From contig QXVZ01012232.1 of assembly GCA_008931825.1 (NCBI GenBank), positions 1 to 20,330 of the forward strand: a stretch of DNA of 20,330 nucleotides. The letters run 5' to 3'. The position numbers and the translations under genes were made by a program. The notes beneath the pieces were generated by a model that saw only the letters and a program-made list of their open reading frames with translations, ran no database searches and was not told the origin of the DNA. The stretch is from Phallusia fumigata (taxonomy: Eukaryota > Chordata > Ascidiacea > Phlebobranchia > Ascidiidae). Of the stretch, positions 1 through 11,500 are shown piece by piece (position 1 is the first letter of the stretch; every line of letters starts with the position of its first letter).

Positions 1-1245
1 TGGAAACTCCTCTGAGCTCTAACTTGTAAAATAATAACAAACTTTTTTGGCTGTGATGCGAGAATAGAATACAATTTCGGGGAATTAAGGGTGCATAACG
101 TACCTATTCATCGTAAGTAAAAGTTACGATCACAGGAAAGTATTAAAGATGCATTTGATCCTCCATTATTTGACTTGTGTTGTGCAAAAATGTCGTTATC
201 CCTTCTAAAAAAGATACGATTTTTCAAATAACGCAGAAGAGTATAGAAGGCACATTGACAAAACAATATGAAACAGTTTGGTATTTAAACATGAGAACAA
301 TAATTAATTTCCGGAAATCACAGAAAGGCGTACTATAAGTGGATAAGTGGTCATTAAGATTAAATCATGGCCAAGGTTTCTCCCCGATAACAAATTTCAA
401 ATATATCAGCCCACCAGATGGAAAGTTTTTAAAAACAAAGCTTTTTCTGCAACTTTATTTTGACAAACATTTGTTTGACATTGACATGACATCAAACGTT
501 CCAAGACACTGACAAACACTGACATATGTAACTGTGTTAGATTATTCTCTTTTAATGACACGGAAACACATTGCTAAAACATTTTCTGTTACAAGCAAAC
601 GATCTCCTTAGGTAGGTGGTTCTTAACTTTTTCCTTGTCGGTACCCCAATGAAGACCACTGGACTATCAGGTTTCAAAAGGCATGGGTCAAACGAATTTG
701 AGTCTGACTCGCAATAACACTTTAATGCACAACAAAAAACTTCACTGACATGCTTTCTCAGCCTTTGTGCGTTGGACCTTTCATAACCTCTAAATAGTCC
801 TTGTGTTGAATTGGGTCTAAATTGCTTGGTTTTAAAAAAACGATTTATTTAACTGCAATAAAAAACGTGACAAATTTGTGATCTTTTAACAAATTTTGGT
901 TTAGCAAATGTCTTACGATGCCCATCCAAGTTGCCTGCTACAAAATTATTTGCTTTTATTTTCAGCGGTAATGCAGCATTTGGTGCATTTTTGCTTCATT
1001 GTTACCATTTTTTTGGGGGGGAAACCTAATTTTTCCTGACTTCCTTTTTAGAAATTGTCAAAGGCGACTCTATGTGGTGCATGTAAAATAATACAAGTTT
1101 TTATTGCGAAATAGGAAATGCAGAGTGCAACGATTTTGCTCTTTTTTCTCCTAGCAGCAGGCAATATTTCATCTTGTTCTGTTGCTAAAGTTATATTTTC
1201 AGACCTGTTTTTCACATGACAGAGATACTAAGTCAGAAATTGGCG
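1..1245. other. Non-coding flank upstream of the peptide gene, part of an old duplication
   Basis: I find no convincing exon here. Bases 10-190 resemble 2610-2760: both share the string AAGTTACGATCACAGGAAA and similar flanks. Bases 840-1110 resemble 3440-3700, with shared phrases such as TGCTACAAAA, GCAGCATTTGGTGCA / GTAGCAGTTGGTGCA, and ATGTGGTGC followed by TGTAAA. A stretch from about 612 (GGTGGTTCTTAACTTTTTC, then GGTACCCC) looks like one end of an hAT-type element, but I see no matching right end. Confidence 0.5.
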
Positions 1246-1246
1246 G

Positions 1247-1252
1247 TTTATA
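1247..1252 (+). promoter_or_regulatory. Possible TATA-like element of the peptide gene
   Basis: TTTATA lies 54 bases before the ATG of the small secreted peptide gene. The position fits a short 5' leader. It is a weak, common motif and nothing else supports it. Confidence 0.2.
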
Positions 1253-1305
1253 CAGTGTTGAACTAAATATTGGTGGCAGCCAAGTAGCACAAACGCACAA
1301 AGAAA

Positions 1306-1867
1306 ATGCTTAAACTGTTGTTAGTGATGTCTATACTTTGCCTGGTCGGCTCCAAAGCGAATGAAAACTTGTTCACAAACTGGCCTGCACAAGGTTACAA
1401 CTTTGGAAAAGGTATGATTATTACCTTGCTGGTTTTCATCGACTGTTTACATGCACGACTGTAACTCTTTATAAGCGTGTAGGGATGTCGGACGTTTCCA
1501 ATATAATGCCCTTGAACATACCGCCTACCTTTAATACAGACGTGAAGGTATAGTCATTGCCAATAACACTGTGAATTCGCAAGAAGAAGAAGGCGTTTCT
1601 TCATCTCGATATTTGGTGATAAGATTTACTGAGTACAGAGTTTATAGAGTTTCAATAGAATTAAATTAAAAACTTTTCAAAGTGGGCCTTTATATTTTTT
1701 GGACTAATCTTAGAATAGTTGCTTGTCAATTGCAAAAACGTGCGTAAAAACGGTAAAACTTTATTGCTTTAGAATCTGACAGCTTCGCTGATGATCAGAA
1801 TGACCCGTCGGATGTGGAAGCAAGAGAGGAGTATAATCCATGTGTGACTGGGAAGTTTTTCTGTTAA
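1306..1867 (+). CDS. Small secreted peptide precursor, two exons, 66 aa
   Basis: Exon 1 is 1306-1411, ending at donor G|GTATGA in phase 1. Exon 2 is 1773-1867, after acceptor TTGCTTTAG, ending in TAA. The joined frame gives 66 residues. Residues 1-18 (MLKLLLVMSILCLVGSKA) form a typical signal peptide: a lysine, a leucine-rich core and a small-residue cleavage site. The remainder, about 48 residues, is rich in Asp, Glu and Asn and ends with PCVTGKFFC, where two cysteines six residues apart could close a small C-terminal disulfide loop. A single arginine at about residue 53 (VEAREEYNPC) is a possible processing site. AATAAA lies 7 bases after the stop, supporting a complete 3' end. The layout fits a peptide hormone or other secreted peptide precursor. 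I do not recognise the family and assign no function. Confidence 0.6.
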
Positions 1868-1873
1868 CGTAAA

Positions 1874-1879
1874 AATAAA
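1874..1879 (+). terminator. Poly(A) signal AATAAA of the peptide gene
   Basis: A canonical AATAAA follows the stop codon of the 66-residue precursor by 7 bases, implying a very short 3' untranslated region. Confidence 0.55.
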
Positions 1880-2332
1880 GACAGCTACCAAATCGGAGCG
1901 TTATAAATACAAAATGTACTGATCATACTGTGGGTCATCTTTTGGTCTTCAGAATCATATGCACGATAATTTTGTTTTAGAGGCAATTTCAACACATAAA
2001 CAGCAAAGTATAATTACGTACTGGTAAATGTGAGGTAGAAGAGCATGAACGCTTAGTCTACGCATATTTCTTATCGGTGAAGAGCATTTCTATGGGATTC
2101 AGTAATGCAAAAAGATGTCACCTAAACAGTGATGGAAGTAGAATCATTTTCTTACCGAAACGATCCAGTGTTTGTCAACATCGAAAATCGAGCAACGCAA
2201 AACAGTTACCTATTACGTCACACAAATAAAATAACAACTGCTACGTTAGAATGAAAACAATATTGAGACAAACTATAATGGACATTATCAGGAGGATTGT
2301 AAGATTATTATTGGATTTTATGATAAATTTAG

Positions 2333-2451
2333 GATATAGTCAAATCTTGCGACACCTTTGCCTTGAAACTCTTAGCGGAACGCCGTACCTTACGTTCACC
2401 ACTGCACCTGAACCTTATTACGACGCCGTTGGAGATTTTGACTCCTTCTAG
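2333..2451 (+). CDS. Candidate alternative terminal exon
   Basis: The region follows a plausible acceptor (ATAAATTTAG) and is open in phase 1 to a TAG at 2449-2451. It would encode about 39 residues ending APEPYYDAVGDFDSF. Exon 1 of the upstream peptide gene also ends in phase 1, so joining exon 1 to this exon gives a signal peptide followed by a different acidic, tyrosine-rich tail. The reading frame also stays open upstream of the acceptor to an ATG at 2251, so this could be a chance ORF. No homology is recognised. Confidence 0.25.
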
Positions 2452-2944
2452 CAGGTAAAAGCAGTTATTGCTTTAATTCATTTTTTTAGATTTTTCTTCT
2501 CTGCATTTTTGTCGTGACTGTATTAAGTTGTGACGTATGTGTTGTTTAATACTTTAGATCTGTTGCTAACCACGGTTCGATATCATCTTTGAATTTGAGT
2601 ATCAGGGTTCGACGAAACTCCTCCAAAACGTAAAAAATTACCAAACGCTTTTGGTCGTGATGGGAATATAGAATGCAATGATGGGAATTCATCCTAAGTA
2701 AGTAAAAGTTACGATCACAGGAAAATGCAACAATGCTACTATCCATTCTAAAACAAATTTACAGATAAATCAAAAGATAGCAGTTTGAGTCCTGGGTGTG
2801 TCAATAGCATGGTAACTTTTTAGCCGTGGTGGTTCCCCCGTCAGACGCTCACATTTTTGAACAAATAATGCGAGGGTCTAGCGGGGGGATCATAGTCACA
2901 TTTTTGATTTGTTTTACCCTGCTGCCCAAATTGCTTGCTCTGCA

Positions 2945-3035
2945 AATCACGAGATGAGATCGAGGCGCGGGTAAAACCCACAACTTTGCGATCACAAGGC
3001 GGTCGCACTGTTACCGTCCATCCTGGCGACAGCTT
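2945..3035 (-). repeat. tRNA-derived SINE-like sequence
   Basis: Read on the minus strand, this holds a degenerate tRNA-like fold: an A-box-like stretch, an anticodon-arm-like stretch (CCTTGTGATCGCAAAG) and a B-box-like GTGGGTTTTACCC. A related element lies at 18995-19125 in the same orientation. The sequence has decayed too far to be a functional tRNA gene. Confidence 0.45.
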
Positions 3036-3090
3036 TACATAGCATTTTTGCTGTCTTCATAATCTCTATGCTAACAAAGTACTGTTGCAG

Positions 3091-3189
3091 ATGTAAATAT
3101 AGAAGCGATGTTCATTAGCGCATGTGAAAATGTGAAAACTGCGAAACGACGAAATGTTAGTGTCGATGAACCGGCAGGAAAAGCAAGAG
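3091..3189 (+). CDS. Candidate orphan exon, phase 1-1
   Basis: Bounded by a good acceptor (TACTGTTGCAG) and donor (AGAG|GTAAAT), this 99-base stretch is open in phase 1 on both sides. It would encode about 33 residues containing a basic KTAKRR stretch. The phase is compatible with exon 1 of the peptide gene upstream. No homology is recognised, and splice-bounded open stretches of this length occur by chance. Confidence 0.2.
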
Positions 3190-3775
3190 GTAAATTAAAT
3201 TTTTAGTGGATTCAAATTTATTTAAGATTAAATGAATGCTGAGAGTTGATTGCGAACGTTGACTGCCTTTTATTCTGATGTTTTGTATAGTTTACTGCCA
3301 CAATTAACAAGTCAAATATAGATTGTTCAAGGTAATAGACACTAGCTACTTGTATTTATACAAAAAATCGCAAATTCAATTTCTCGTTTAAAAGACCTGC
3401 TACCGTGATGGCCCTGCGTTTAGATTAAATTCCTTGTGTTTTATTCACCTGCAATAGGAAAACGCGACAACTTGTTAAAGTGGAAACAAACTTGGGTTTG
3501 TCAATAGTGTGATGATAAAAACATGATTTTGAAATGACTATGGCCTCCTGCTACAAAACTGGCTTTAATTTCCAATGGAAATGTAGCAGTTGGTGCACTT
3601 TTAACACATTGTCACCAAACATTTAAAAGGACGGTAGTCGGCTTCATTTACAAACTGTCAAAATGTTTTCATGTGGTGCGTGTAAAGCGTTAAAAATCAG
3701 GTTGTTCCATTTTTTCTCTTATGCTTTTTAAACGCTGATAAAGAACTCCTTACTACGAGCTATGTATGATACACG

Positions 3776-3781
3776 TTTATT
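3776..3781 (-). terminator. Nearest AATAAA downstream of the NLR-KEN gene
   Basis: TTTATT on the plus strand reads AATAAA on the minus strand, about 475 bases after the NLR-KEN stop codon. I saw no canonical signal closer to the stop, so the true site may be a variant hexamer. The rest of 3700-4255 holds nothing else I can name. Confidence 0.25.
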
Positions 3782-4255
3782 AAACTGAGCAGAATTTTGT
3801 AAAATGGATGATATTTTGTCAGCGTGGTAACTTGATGCTTTTGTTAATTTGCCGTTTCTGTATTATTAGTTTTGTTTTTGTTGCGACATATGTGACAAAC
3901 AAACTGTAATTCTCATATAATCATTTTTCAGAAAACAAACTTGAGCTAATAAAACAATCAAATGGATTAAACACAACAAATCATTGAGAACTTTTGTGAA
4001 AATAAGTGCAAAGCAAAGTTTTCAACTTCTAACAAATACAAGAGTGCACAATTTTCTGGGTTAAACGCTTGAGTGTTCGGCAACAAAAAAAATTGCATAA
4101 CTTTTACAAAGTAATTGTATAAAATCGCCTTACAAATGGAATAAAATAGTGTGGTGTATAAATTTACAAATACAGTAAAAATTTTGATTTGAATAACATC
4201 CAAATCAACAAATTGATTAACAAGCCATTGCACACTGTATTGTCATAGAACACAC

Positions 4256-5530
4256 TTATGAAGGATAATAATTTGCATGGTTAGGAATTTCCTTTTCTCT
4301 AAACACCTCGTACAAATGAGCAAGAAGCTGAGGAACAGGTGACAAAAACACGTCTGCAAACTTGTCCCAACCATCAGTTGCATTATAACCAAATTCTGCC
4401 TTTTCTTGAGGAGTGAGATTAACATGACTTTTCTAAAAAGTATATTGGTAAATAAAAAGATGCCAAAAAACACAAATCACCAAAACGTTTTCAGCTGAAA
4501 CATCCAGCTGGATGTAGAAAATGCTAAACATTTTGTCTTTAGCCAACGTTTTCAAGCGAAATACACAAAAAAACAACATTTTTACAAGGCAACATGTTAA
4601 CTTGTTTCCATGAACAAGGATTGGCCAAAAAATTAACAGTGAAAAAAGACTAAATCTATTTGATGAACCAAAGAACTTTTGGGTACTGTGAATATGTATT
4701 ATCTGCAACCATTTATCAGATGTCAGACTTTTAAACTTTGAATTCGCTGGCACACCATTTTGTATTACATGGCGTTTCGAAGATAATTATTTTTACTGTG
4801 ATGTCCTAAAAACACCATAAATGTGCAGTGAGCATTCCAACCAGAGTTTGGATTAGCAGATTGTACAACAGTTTAATATGTTTAAATTTTGGGGGTCAAG
4901 GATAAAATGTTTGTTTCCTAAACAAGTTTGGAGCATTGATGCAATGCACCAACTTTTATTTTTATCAAGTTTTATGCGTAATGTTAATTTATTAAACTTA
5001 ACTGAAGATAACAGTTAGGACCCAACTATGATCAATCACTGACTTGGTCTACTGTGCCAAACAATGCATAATATAAACCACAATGACCCAAACGCACTTA
5101 ATATGTCCAAACCTCTTAAACTATTCATGGGTAGAAAAACAATATGCATTCTATGTAGAAGAGGGAAAATTAAATTAGTTTGTACAATATTGGGCCCTGT
5201 CTGCAGGGAAAAATGTGTAACTCATCCCAAAGTATTGTTTGTTTTTATTTTCTAGGCAGAAAGTAATACCACTTAATAAGGTGATAAATTTTATACACTA
5301 CCAGCTGTTACCTTGTCTCTAATTACTTTGAGGAACTGTGTAACGTTTGAACATTGCTTTACTGGATGAATTTTGTCAGAAAAAACTGATTGTGGTAAAA
5401 TATCTTTTGAAATTTTAAACTGTTCTTTGTTGTTGTCATTATCCCTTAACAACCTTGCAGAATATTCCTCAATTTGTGCATTGAGATGCAATGTAACATT
5501 CTTCTTAACCTCAAGAAATCCATACACATC
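4256..5530 (-). CDS. KEN endoribonuclease domain, last two exons of the NLR-KEN gene
   Basis: Exons 5530-5312 and 4432-4256 encode residues 968-1098. They directly follow the kinase C-lobe, as in IRE1 and RNase L. By ungapped eye alignment, VTQFLKVIRDKKSH matches the IRE1 segment VRDLLRAMRNKKHH. This puts R1038 and H1043 on the catalytic Arg and His of human IRE1-alpha (R905, H910), with the same spacing as R667 and H672 of RNase L. The neighbouring Asn is Asp here. A Lys sits where IRE1 has its catalytic Tyr892, although a local gap could change that. PVPQLLAHLYEVF matches FPHLLAHTYRAM. The domain is near the usual 130-residue size and ends in ANYYPS. RNase activity is likely but unproven. 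Confidence 0.85.
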
Positions 5531-8500
5531 CTAAATAAAGACCTTTTAAAACTTAAAGGCAGTTTATGCTTTATAGAAATGTGATCTACAACAAACATAC
5601 ACTTATACAGCAATCTATGGTACTTACACGAAGATAATCAATCTTTTTCTCAGATCCCCAGAAGGCAATGTGTTTTTCCACCATTTGAATGGTTGGACGT
5701 AGTTTAATCTCTTTTTGTAACATTGCTTCTATCAAGCTACTTACAGATATGAAATGTTCTTTGTGTTCCTCTAAACAAAATTTACACAAAAACAATTAGT
5801 TGAGTTGGGAGTTGATTTTGTGCCAGACTGTAGGACCATCAAGTATTATTGCAGTTATTGCTGCTTAGTTTGCAGAAACACAAAATGCATAAAAAAGCAT
5901 GCAACATATGTGACTATTTTATGCATTTAACTCGCCACAGACGAAACAAATGTTCTTTCAATTGCAGCACAACAATAGAAGTAAAAATATCAACAACATC
6001 ATTCCTGCAAATTCTCTTTGACATACTTTTCAAGGGATCGAGTTTCGGAGGCAAGCCTTGAGTCATATTGAACCGTCTTTTATTTTCGTCACCAAATGGA
6101 TGTTCACCTTTACTCAGTACAAAGTAAAAAAACAATCCCAAGACGTATATGTCAGATTCTTGTTTCTAAATTAAAAGGAAAGTTTTACATATTGATTAGG
6201 GTATGCAGTTTCATGTTTATAAAGTAACAAAAAGCTATTGTTTTATGCACTAGATTATCGCCAAACATTGTAGAAAATAAAAAGTTTCATACAAAGCGTC
6301 CATCATAATTTTCTGGTGCAAGAAAGTTTTCTGCACCACGTGAAGCACTACGATAAGAAGCCCCACACTTCAATTTGCGACAAAATCCAAAGTCAGCAAC
6401 TTTTGTTTTTCCATCCAACGATAACAAAAAATTATGGGGCTTTAGGTCTCGATGTACTAGAAAAAATATGGTGTATGAAATGACAGAAATAGGTAATATG
6501 ATCTGAGAAATTGGAAAAGAACACATTTTCATTAACTTCTACCCAACAAAAAGTAAAAATACCATCACTAACCAAAACCTTTTTCGTGAATATACAAAAC
6601 TCCCTTCACCGCACCCATCAAAATGACTAATGGATTTATGGGTAAGTAATCCTTGGCCCCAGTCTTGTGCAGAGTTCCCTCTTTGTCAAGATACTTTTCA
6701 TTTTTGACATACTGTAAAACATTTTTTTCATCAAAGAGGTGTTTGATATAGGACCCACAATGTTACATGGAGTTTGTACAGTAACAGGCCTGGAAGGTAA
6801 GTAAAATAATCTAACTGCTTTCATTAGTTTTTTTTTTTAGCAAAAGGCAGTAACGTACAAATCATTTTAAGTACTTCACTTGCCTACCAAACCAACATAC
6901 ATACTTACATCATACACAGAGGTAAAGCACATCTCCATCACAATATAAGCTGTGGTTTTAGGATTCTGAAACATAATGAATATAAAGTTAATTTGAATAG
7001 TGATAGACCAAAACTGCCAATGTTTTGTTGGGACATAACAAAGCATTTTATGTAAATACTTGGTGCTCAGTCCAGTACACTAGGCTGGCTCATTGTGACA
7101 ACTGATGCCAGACATTTTGGTCATACTAATGATTGTCATATTCAACAATAAAAATCAAAAAAGAAATTCTGCTTGTGACTTTCTGGTCAGGCCAAAACAT
7201 AAATTGCATTGTGCCAACATTTGTAAGTTGGTATTTATTGTGCTGTCATTGCTGTCAGCATTGCGATATTTTCACAACTACAACTAAAGGCAGTGCTTTT
7301 TAAACCCATAGTCTGTGAGGATTCTGTGAGTTCCCAAGCACCTTGCAACACACAAATTTTTTTTTGAACTCTAACCCCATTCATATTTACTTTTTGTACT
7401 TGATTTACAACGCCACGAGTAATCAATTGCTTGTCATCTTATTGTTACATATATTTTTTACATTCACATTAAATCTGTAGATGGTTATTGACAAAAAAGT
7501 TTGGTTTTTTCAAACTTTTTTTTCACATCAAAGATGGGCACAAGAAATTGACATGCTGAGGTAAGGTGTACAAATAAACTTAATGTATTTGGTTTATCAA
7601 CAATTGTTTGTTTTCCGTAGACACACTTGACAAATGCTTTTCATTTAATTTACATACTACTAACGTCACTAAAAACTATCTTGACAGCAGGCAGTCCAAA
7701 TTGAGTTCCAAGCCTAACTAAAACAAAGTAGTTATAACTGAGCTATATCTAAAGTTTACCCCAAGACAAAAGTTGTAGTAGCAAACAATGTTTTCATGTT
7801 TACATTCAAACAATAACCCTGCTTCTGCTTTTGCTTTAGAAAGATCGTATAAGACAGTATCCAGAACTTTCGTTACATAAGGTTGACCATCATCCAATCC
7901 TTTGCACCTGTAAATTTAAACAATTTAAAGCGGCTGAGTCAAATTGTCTTGTTTGACAGTGCCGTGTGCAAAATAGTAGCTGTTGGATGTTTCCCTTATT
8001 AATCAAATAGTCAAAATTTATCTAATTCAATTTGTATGTATTTCATAAATGAATATTTTTACTTGTGGATTTTTGATCCTGCTGTTCCATCTGCAATATG
8101 TTCACCTATTTCATACTTGGTAGTAAACTGAGCTGAGTAAAAAAGATGTTTACAGTCAAATTTCTTTACTGTCAATAATGGATTTTTCTTGTTTTCACAA
8201 TATCTTTATTACCAAACAAATTTATGTAACCTGCAGATAAAACACAGCTAAAACATTTAAAGATTTGTCAAGAATCTAAAATAATTACCACATGAAACAG
8301 AAACAAACCTTCTCCGAAAAATCCTTGCAAATCCACTACTCCAGTTGCATCATTTTTTCTGTCCTGGATTACACAATCATTATTGACATACAAATTCAAG
8401 CCAATCACAGGTAAATAAAAAACATAATATGGAAAAGGTTTTTTTTGCCAACATACCAAATCTAGTTCTGGGCTTTGCACACTGGAAACTGACTCTTTTA

Positions 8501-11500
8501 TGACTGTTTCATCAGATGTAAATGTCTTCCTGTATTTTCCTGTATTAGCATTAAGAGTGTTTAAGCATGCACAAACTTGACATTATGTTTTATTAAGAAA
8601 TCAGGGTACACACCTAAAGGTTGAACTCCATTGTTCTCAGGGTCGAAATACAAACCAACAGGCTGTTTAAAAAATATATATATATGTCAGGGAATGGTAA
8701 CTCCACAGCAGATTTTGTTTACTCACATGCGAAAGTTCACTATTGATTGCCTCCATATGGTTTCTTTCTTGTGCATTTAAACACCTTGAAAACTTTCCAT
8801 CACCCCTCATGCAGTTATTCATTATAAGAGTCCTTTCAATGCATTTTAAAAATTCTGACTCCAAACATAGAATTGCAGCATTTGAAAGCAAATTGTTTGA
8901 GATGTCAATTGTGTTTAACTGCACAAATCACAACTTGAAGATTATGTATCAATCTACATACATGTCAAAACTACAGCAGGTATTTTAAATAACTTATATA
9001 ACCTGTTCAGTTAGTGATCATAAAATTAACAAAGAAAACAGAATGACATACCACTGTGGCACAATCTACAAACCTTTTAGGGCTAGCAGCTAGCTCTTTG
9101 GCAGGTCTTGGACCTATTTTAGGAGACTAACAGTGGGTTGCTGGGGCTATGAAGTCAACCAAAAACGGCTTCCCCTTCAGGGAAGGGACCCATAATAATT
9201 TACAGTAATTTACACATCAGCAGTAACATATAAGGGATGTTATTGAACACGATTACGCCTGTATAATACAAACCTTAACATGCATTTTCTTTGAAGCACC
9301 AACAATGAGTGAAAACATATCAGTATCCAAATCACAACCGGAAAGTATCAATTGCTGAACAGTGACATCTGTAAATTCAAGCCAATTGCAAATAGCTTTC
9401 ACTTGGTGGCAGGTCAACTGATTTGACCATTTTAGAGATGATGGAAAGTTGGAAGCAAAGCTTTTAGAAAGCAATGGGCCACCCTCCAACACAATTTCTA
9501 GCAGCAACAATAAGGAACTGTCATCTAAAAAAGTTTTAAAAGGATATATATTCACAATATATTTTTACATGTATGCTCTACACACAAAGGCCTTCACACT
9601 GTTGTGAAATTTTAGACATTGATGATTTAAATCAATTTAGAGCAGGAGTTGGCAACCTTTTGTAAATAACAAGACAAAACCAGGATCAGCAAGGGCTCAG
9701 CTGGTCATCTTTATAAAAAAATTTTCACTTACAACTCCATTGATTCAACCCTTTTGGAATCTAGAGCTTTTGAAATACATGAAAATAGAGTTAGTTGCAA
9801 GTGCAGTACAGTGAATCATGGCTTTGTCACCACCTACAAATTAAAATTTGTAAATGTGCTGTAAATTTGATTTAGCCCGTTGGCCACAGCACCTGATTAA
9901 GGTGCCAGTGGGGGTTAACTGCTGGAACTAAAGGGTTAAATACAGCAATCAATGCACCATAACGGCATGCTGTGTAAACTACCAAAATTTCTTCTGGTGA
10001 AGGAAATCATAGTGATAAAATTGCACCGAAACAATCACCAAGTCGAATATAGTCGAGCAACCTTGAGACATTATGTAGTGGGAAAAAGTAAAGGGCACAA
10101 CTGGTGGATCAAGGATGACAGTGTTATATGCCGTACACTCACATCTAAGGGTAAGTTTACGTAGTGTAGAATCAATAATTAGGAAAACTGTAGGTGGAAC
10201 CAGTCAGGGAGCCGAAGACTAACCATACTATGTTAGGCAAACAGGGCGGGGTTCCATTTTGTGTTGTATGCACAACAAACAACATTTAACAAACCGTCTT
10301 AGGTATTTTCGATTGAGAATAAGACCCTTGTAATCAAATAGAGAACTAAACTTCTGAAACTTCAAGTTTTGGTTTACCTTGGTCATGTTTGACATTCTTC
10401 AAAAAGGCGAGAAAGATGTCATGCTTTCTGCTAGTTTCACATGTACCTGAAAACCAAAATATTAAAAACCAATAGCAGTGCCAGCTAACTGCACTGACAG
10501 TATTTGTACATGGTTCAAAAAAAAATAAGGGTAAAAAAATACCAGGTCTACTTAAAGTGATATTTAGCATCATATGAAACAAATTGCAGTATAGTTTACC
10601 AGTTTGTGGATGAATTAACAATCCTGCAATAAAACGAATGTGTTGAGACAACTGCCTTTTTGTTAGCCATTGTTTAAATTGGTCTTCATCCAATGACATC
10701 ACATGGCAAGCACTAAAGTAATCAATTAAAAGTGGATCAAAGAAGCACAGCTGAACATTTCTTTCAACAATTGAATCGTTCCAACGGTTTGTTCCTGGAG
10801 AGGCAACAACTAAATCCTGTACTGCCTTCATGTCTAAGCCGACCTCATTCAATAGCTCAAATCCAAACCAATTCGACTTTGATTCCAGCACTTGGGAGGC
10901 AAGCTTTTTTATGTTATTCAGCTTTTCATGCATATCACAGAAACGGGTGTGAGAGCTTGTGCACATGTTTGTAACAATCTCATACATCCATTGAGTAAGT
11001 GTGAAATTCATGTGTAGTTTAAAATTTCCAAGTATAAACTGAAGAAACCAAGGGTGGCCTGCAAGCAAAACCATTTTGTAGCCACAGCTTAGCATGTTAG
11101 ACCACACACTGCTTGATTGAAAATGTGAACACACAATTTGTTGCATGTTCTCATCAGTAAGGTTGTTAACCCGATAACAAACATCAGGGCGAAAAGAAGG
11201 ATGTAACTTTAACATGCTGGAATAGCGAGAAGTAAAAACTTTTCGGGCATCTTTTAAAAAGTGATTGTTTAACAGATTGCCAACAAGATGCCATATGTGC
11301 TGTGGTGTTTCATAGTTAGATATTGGAGCTGGTCGATCCATTTTTAACCACCAATCTGCTTCATCACATGCGTCCAAAATAAGCAAAAGCTTGTTCTGGT
11401 TGGCTACAAACCACTGAAAAGCACTTTCACAATCAGATTTGGACAAATTGGGATTTCTGAATTCCACCAATAACTGTTTGAAAGAGATTTTATCCTCATG

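Larger units (their letters stand above)
2610..3700. repeat. Second copy of a diverged duplication (partner 10-1110)
   Basis: Two blocks here, 2610-2760 and 3440-3700, match 10-190 and 840-1110 in the same order and at nearly the same offset of about 2.6 kb. Intervening sequence has diverged or been replaced, including by the tRNA-like element at about 2945-3035. This looks like an ancient tandem duplication upstream of the peptide gene. Confidence 0.5.

Noticed and set aside
4433..4753. Minus-strand 106-aa ORF within the last intron of the NLR-KEN gene
   Set aside because: It lies wholly in the intron between the two KEN exons, is Phe/Leu-rich from AT-rich DNA, and has no recognisable domain.
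5914..6026. Reading through the end of the exon at 6165-6027
   Set aside because: The frame stays open past 6027, but the good donor AAAA|GTATGT gives the phase needed by the next exon and aligns with IRE1. The extension has no kinase similarity.
7685..7725. Possible extra kinase exon (LGLELNLDCLLS) between the two N-lobe exons
   Set aside because: It has an acceptor-like TTTTAG but hits an in-frame TAG after 13 codons and no good donor. The flanking exons join directly in phase 0 (FCLG to NPKTTAYIVMEM), giving a normal kinase.
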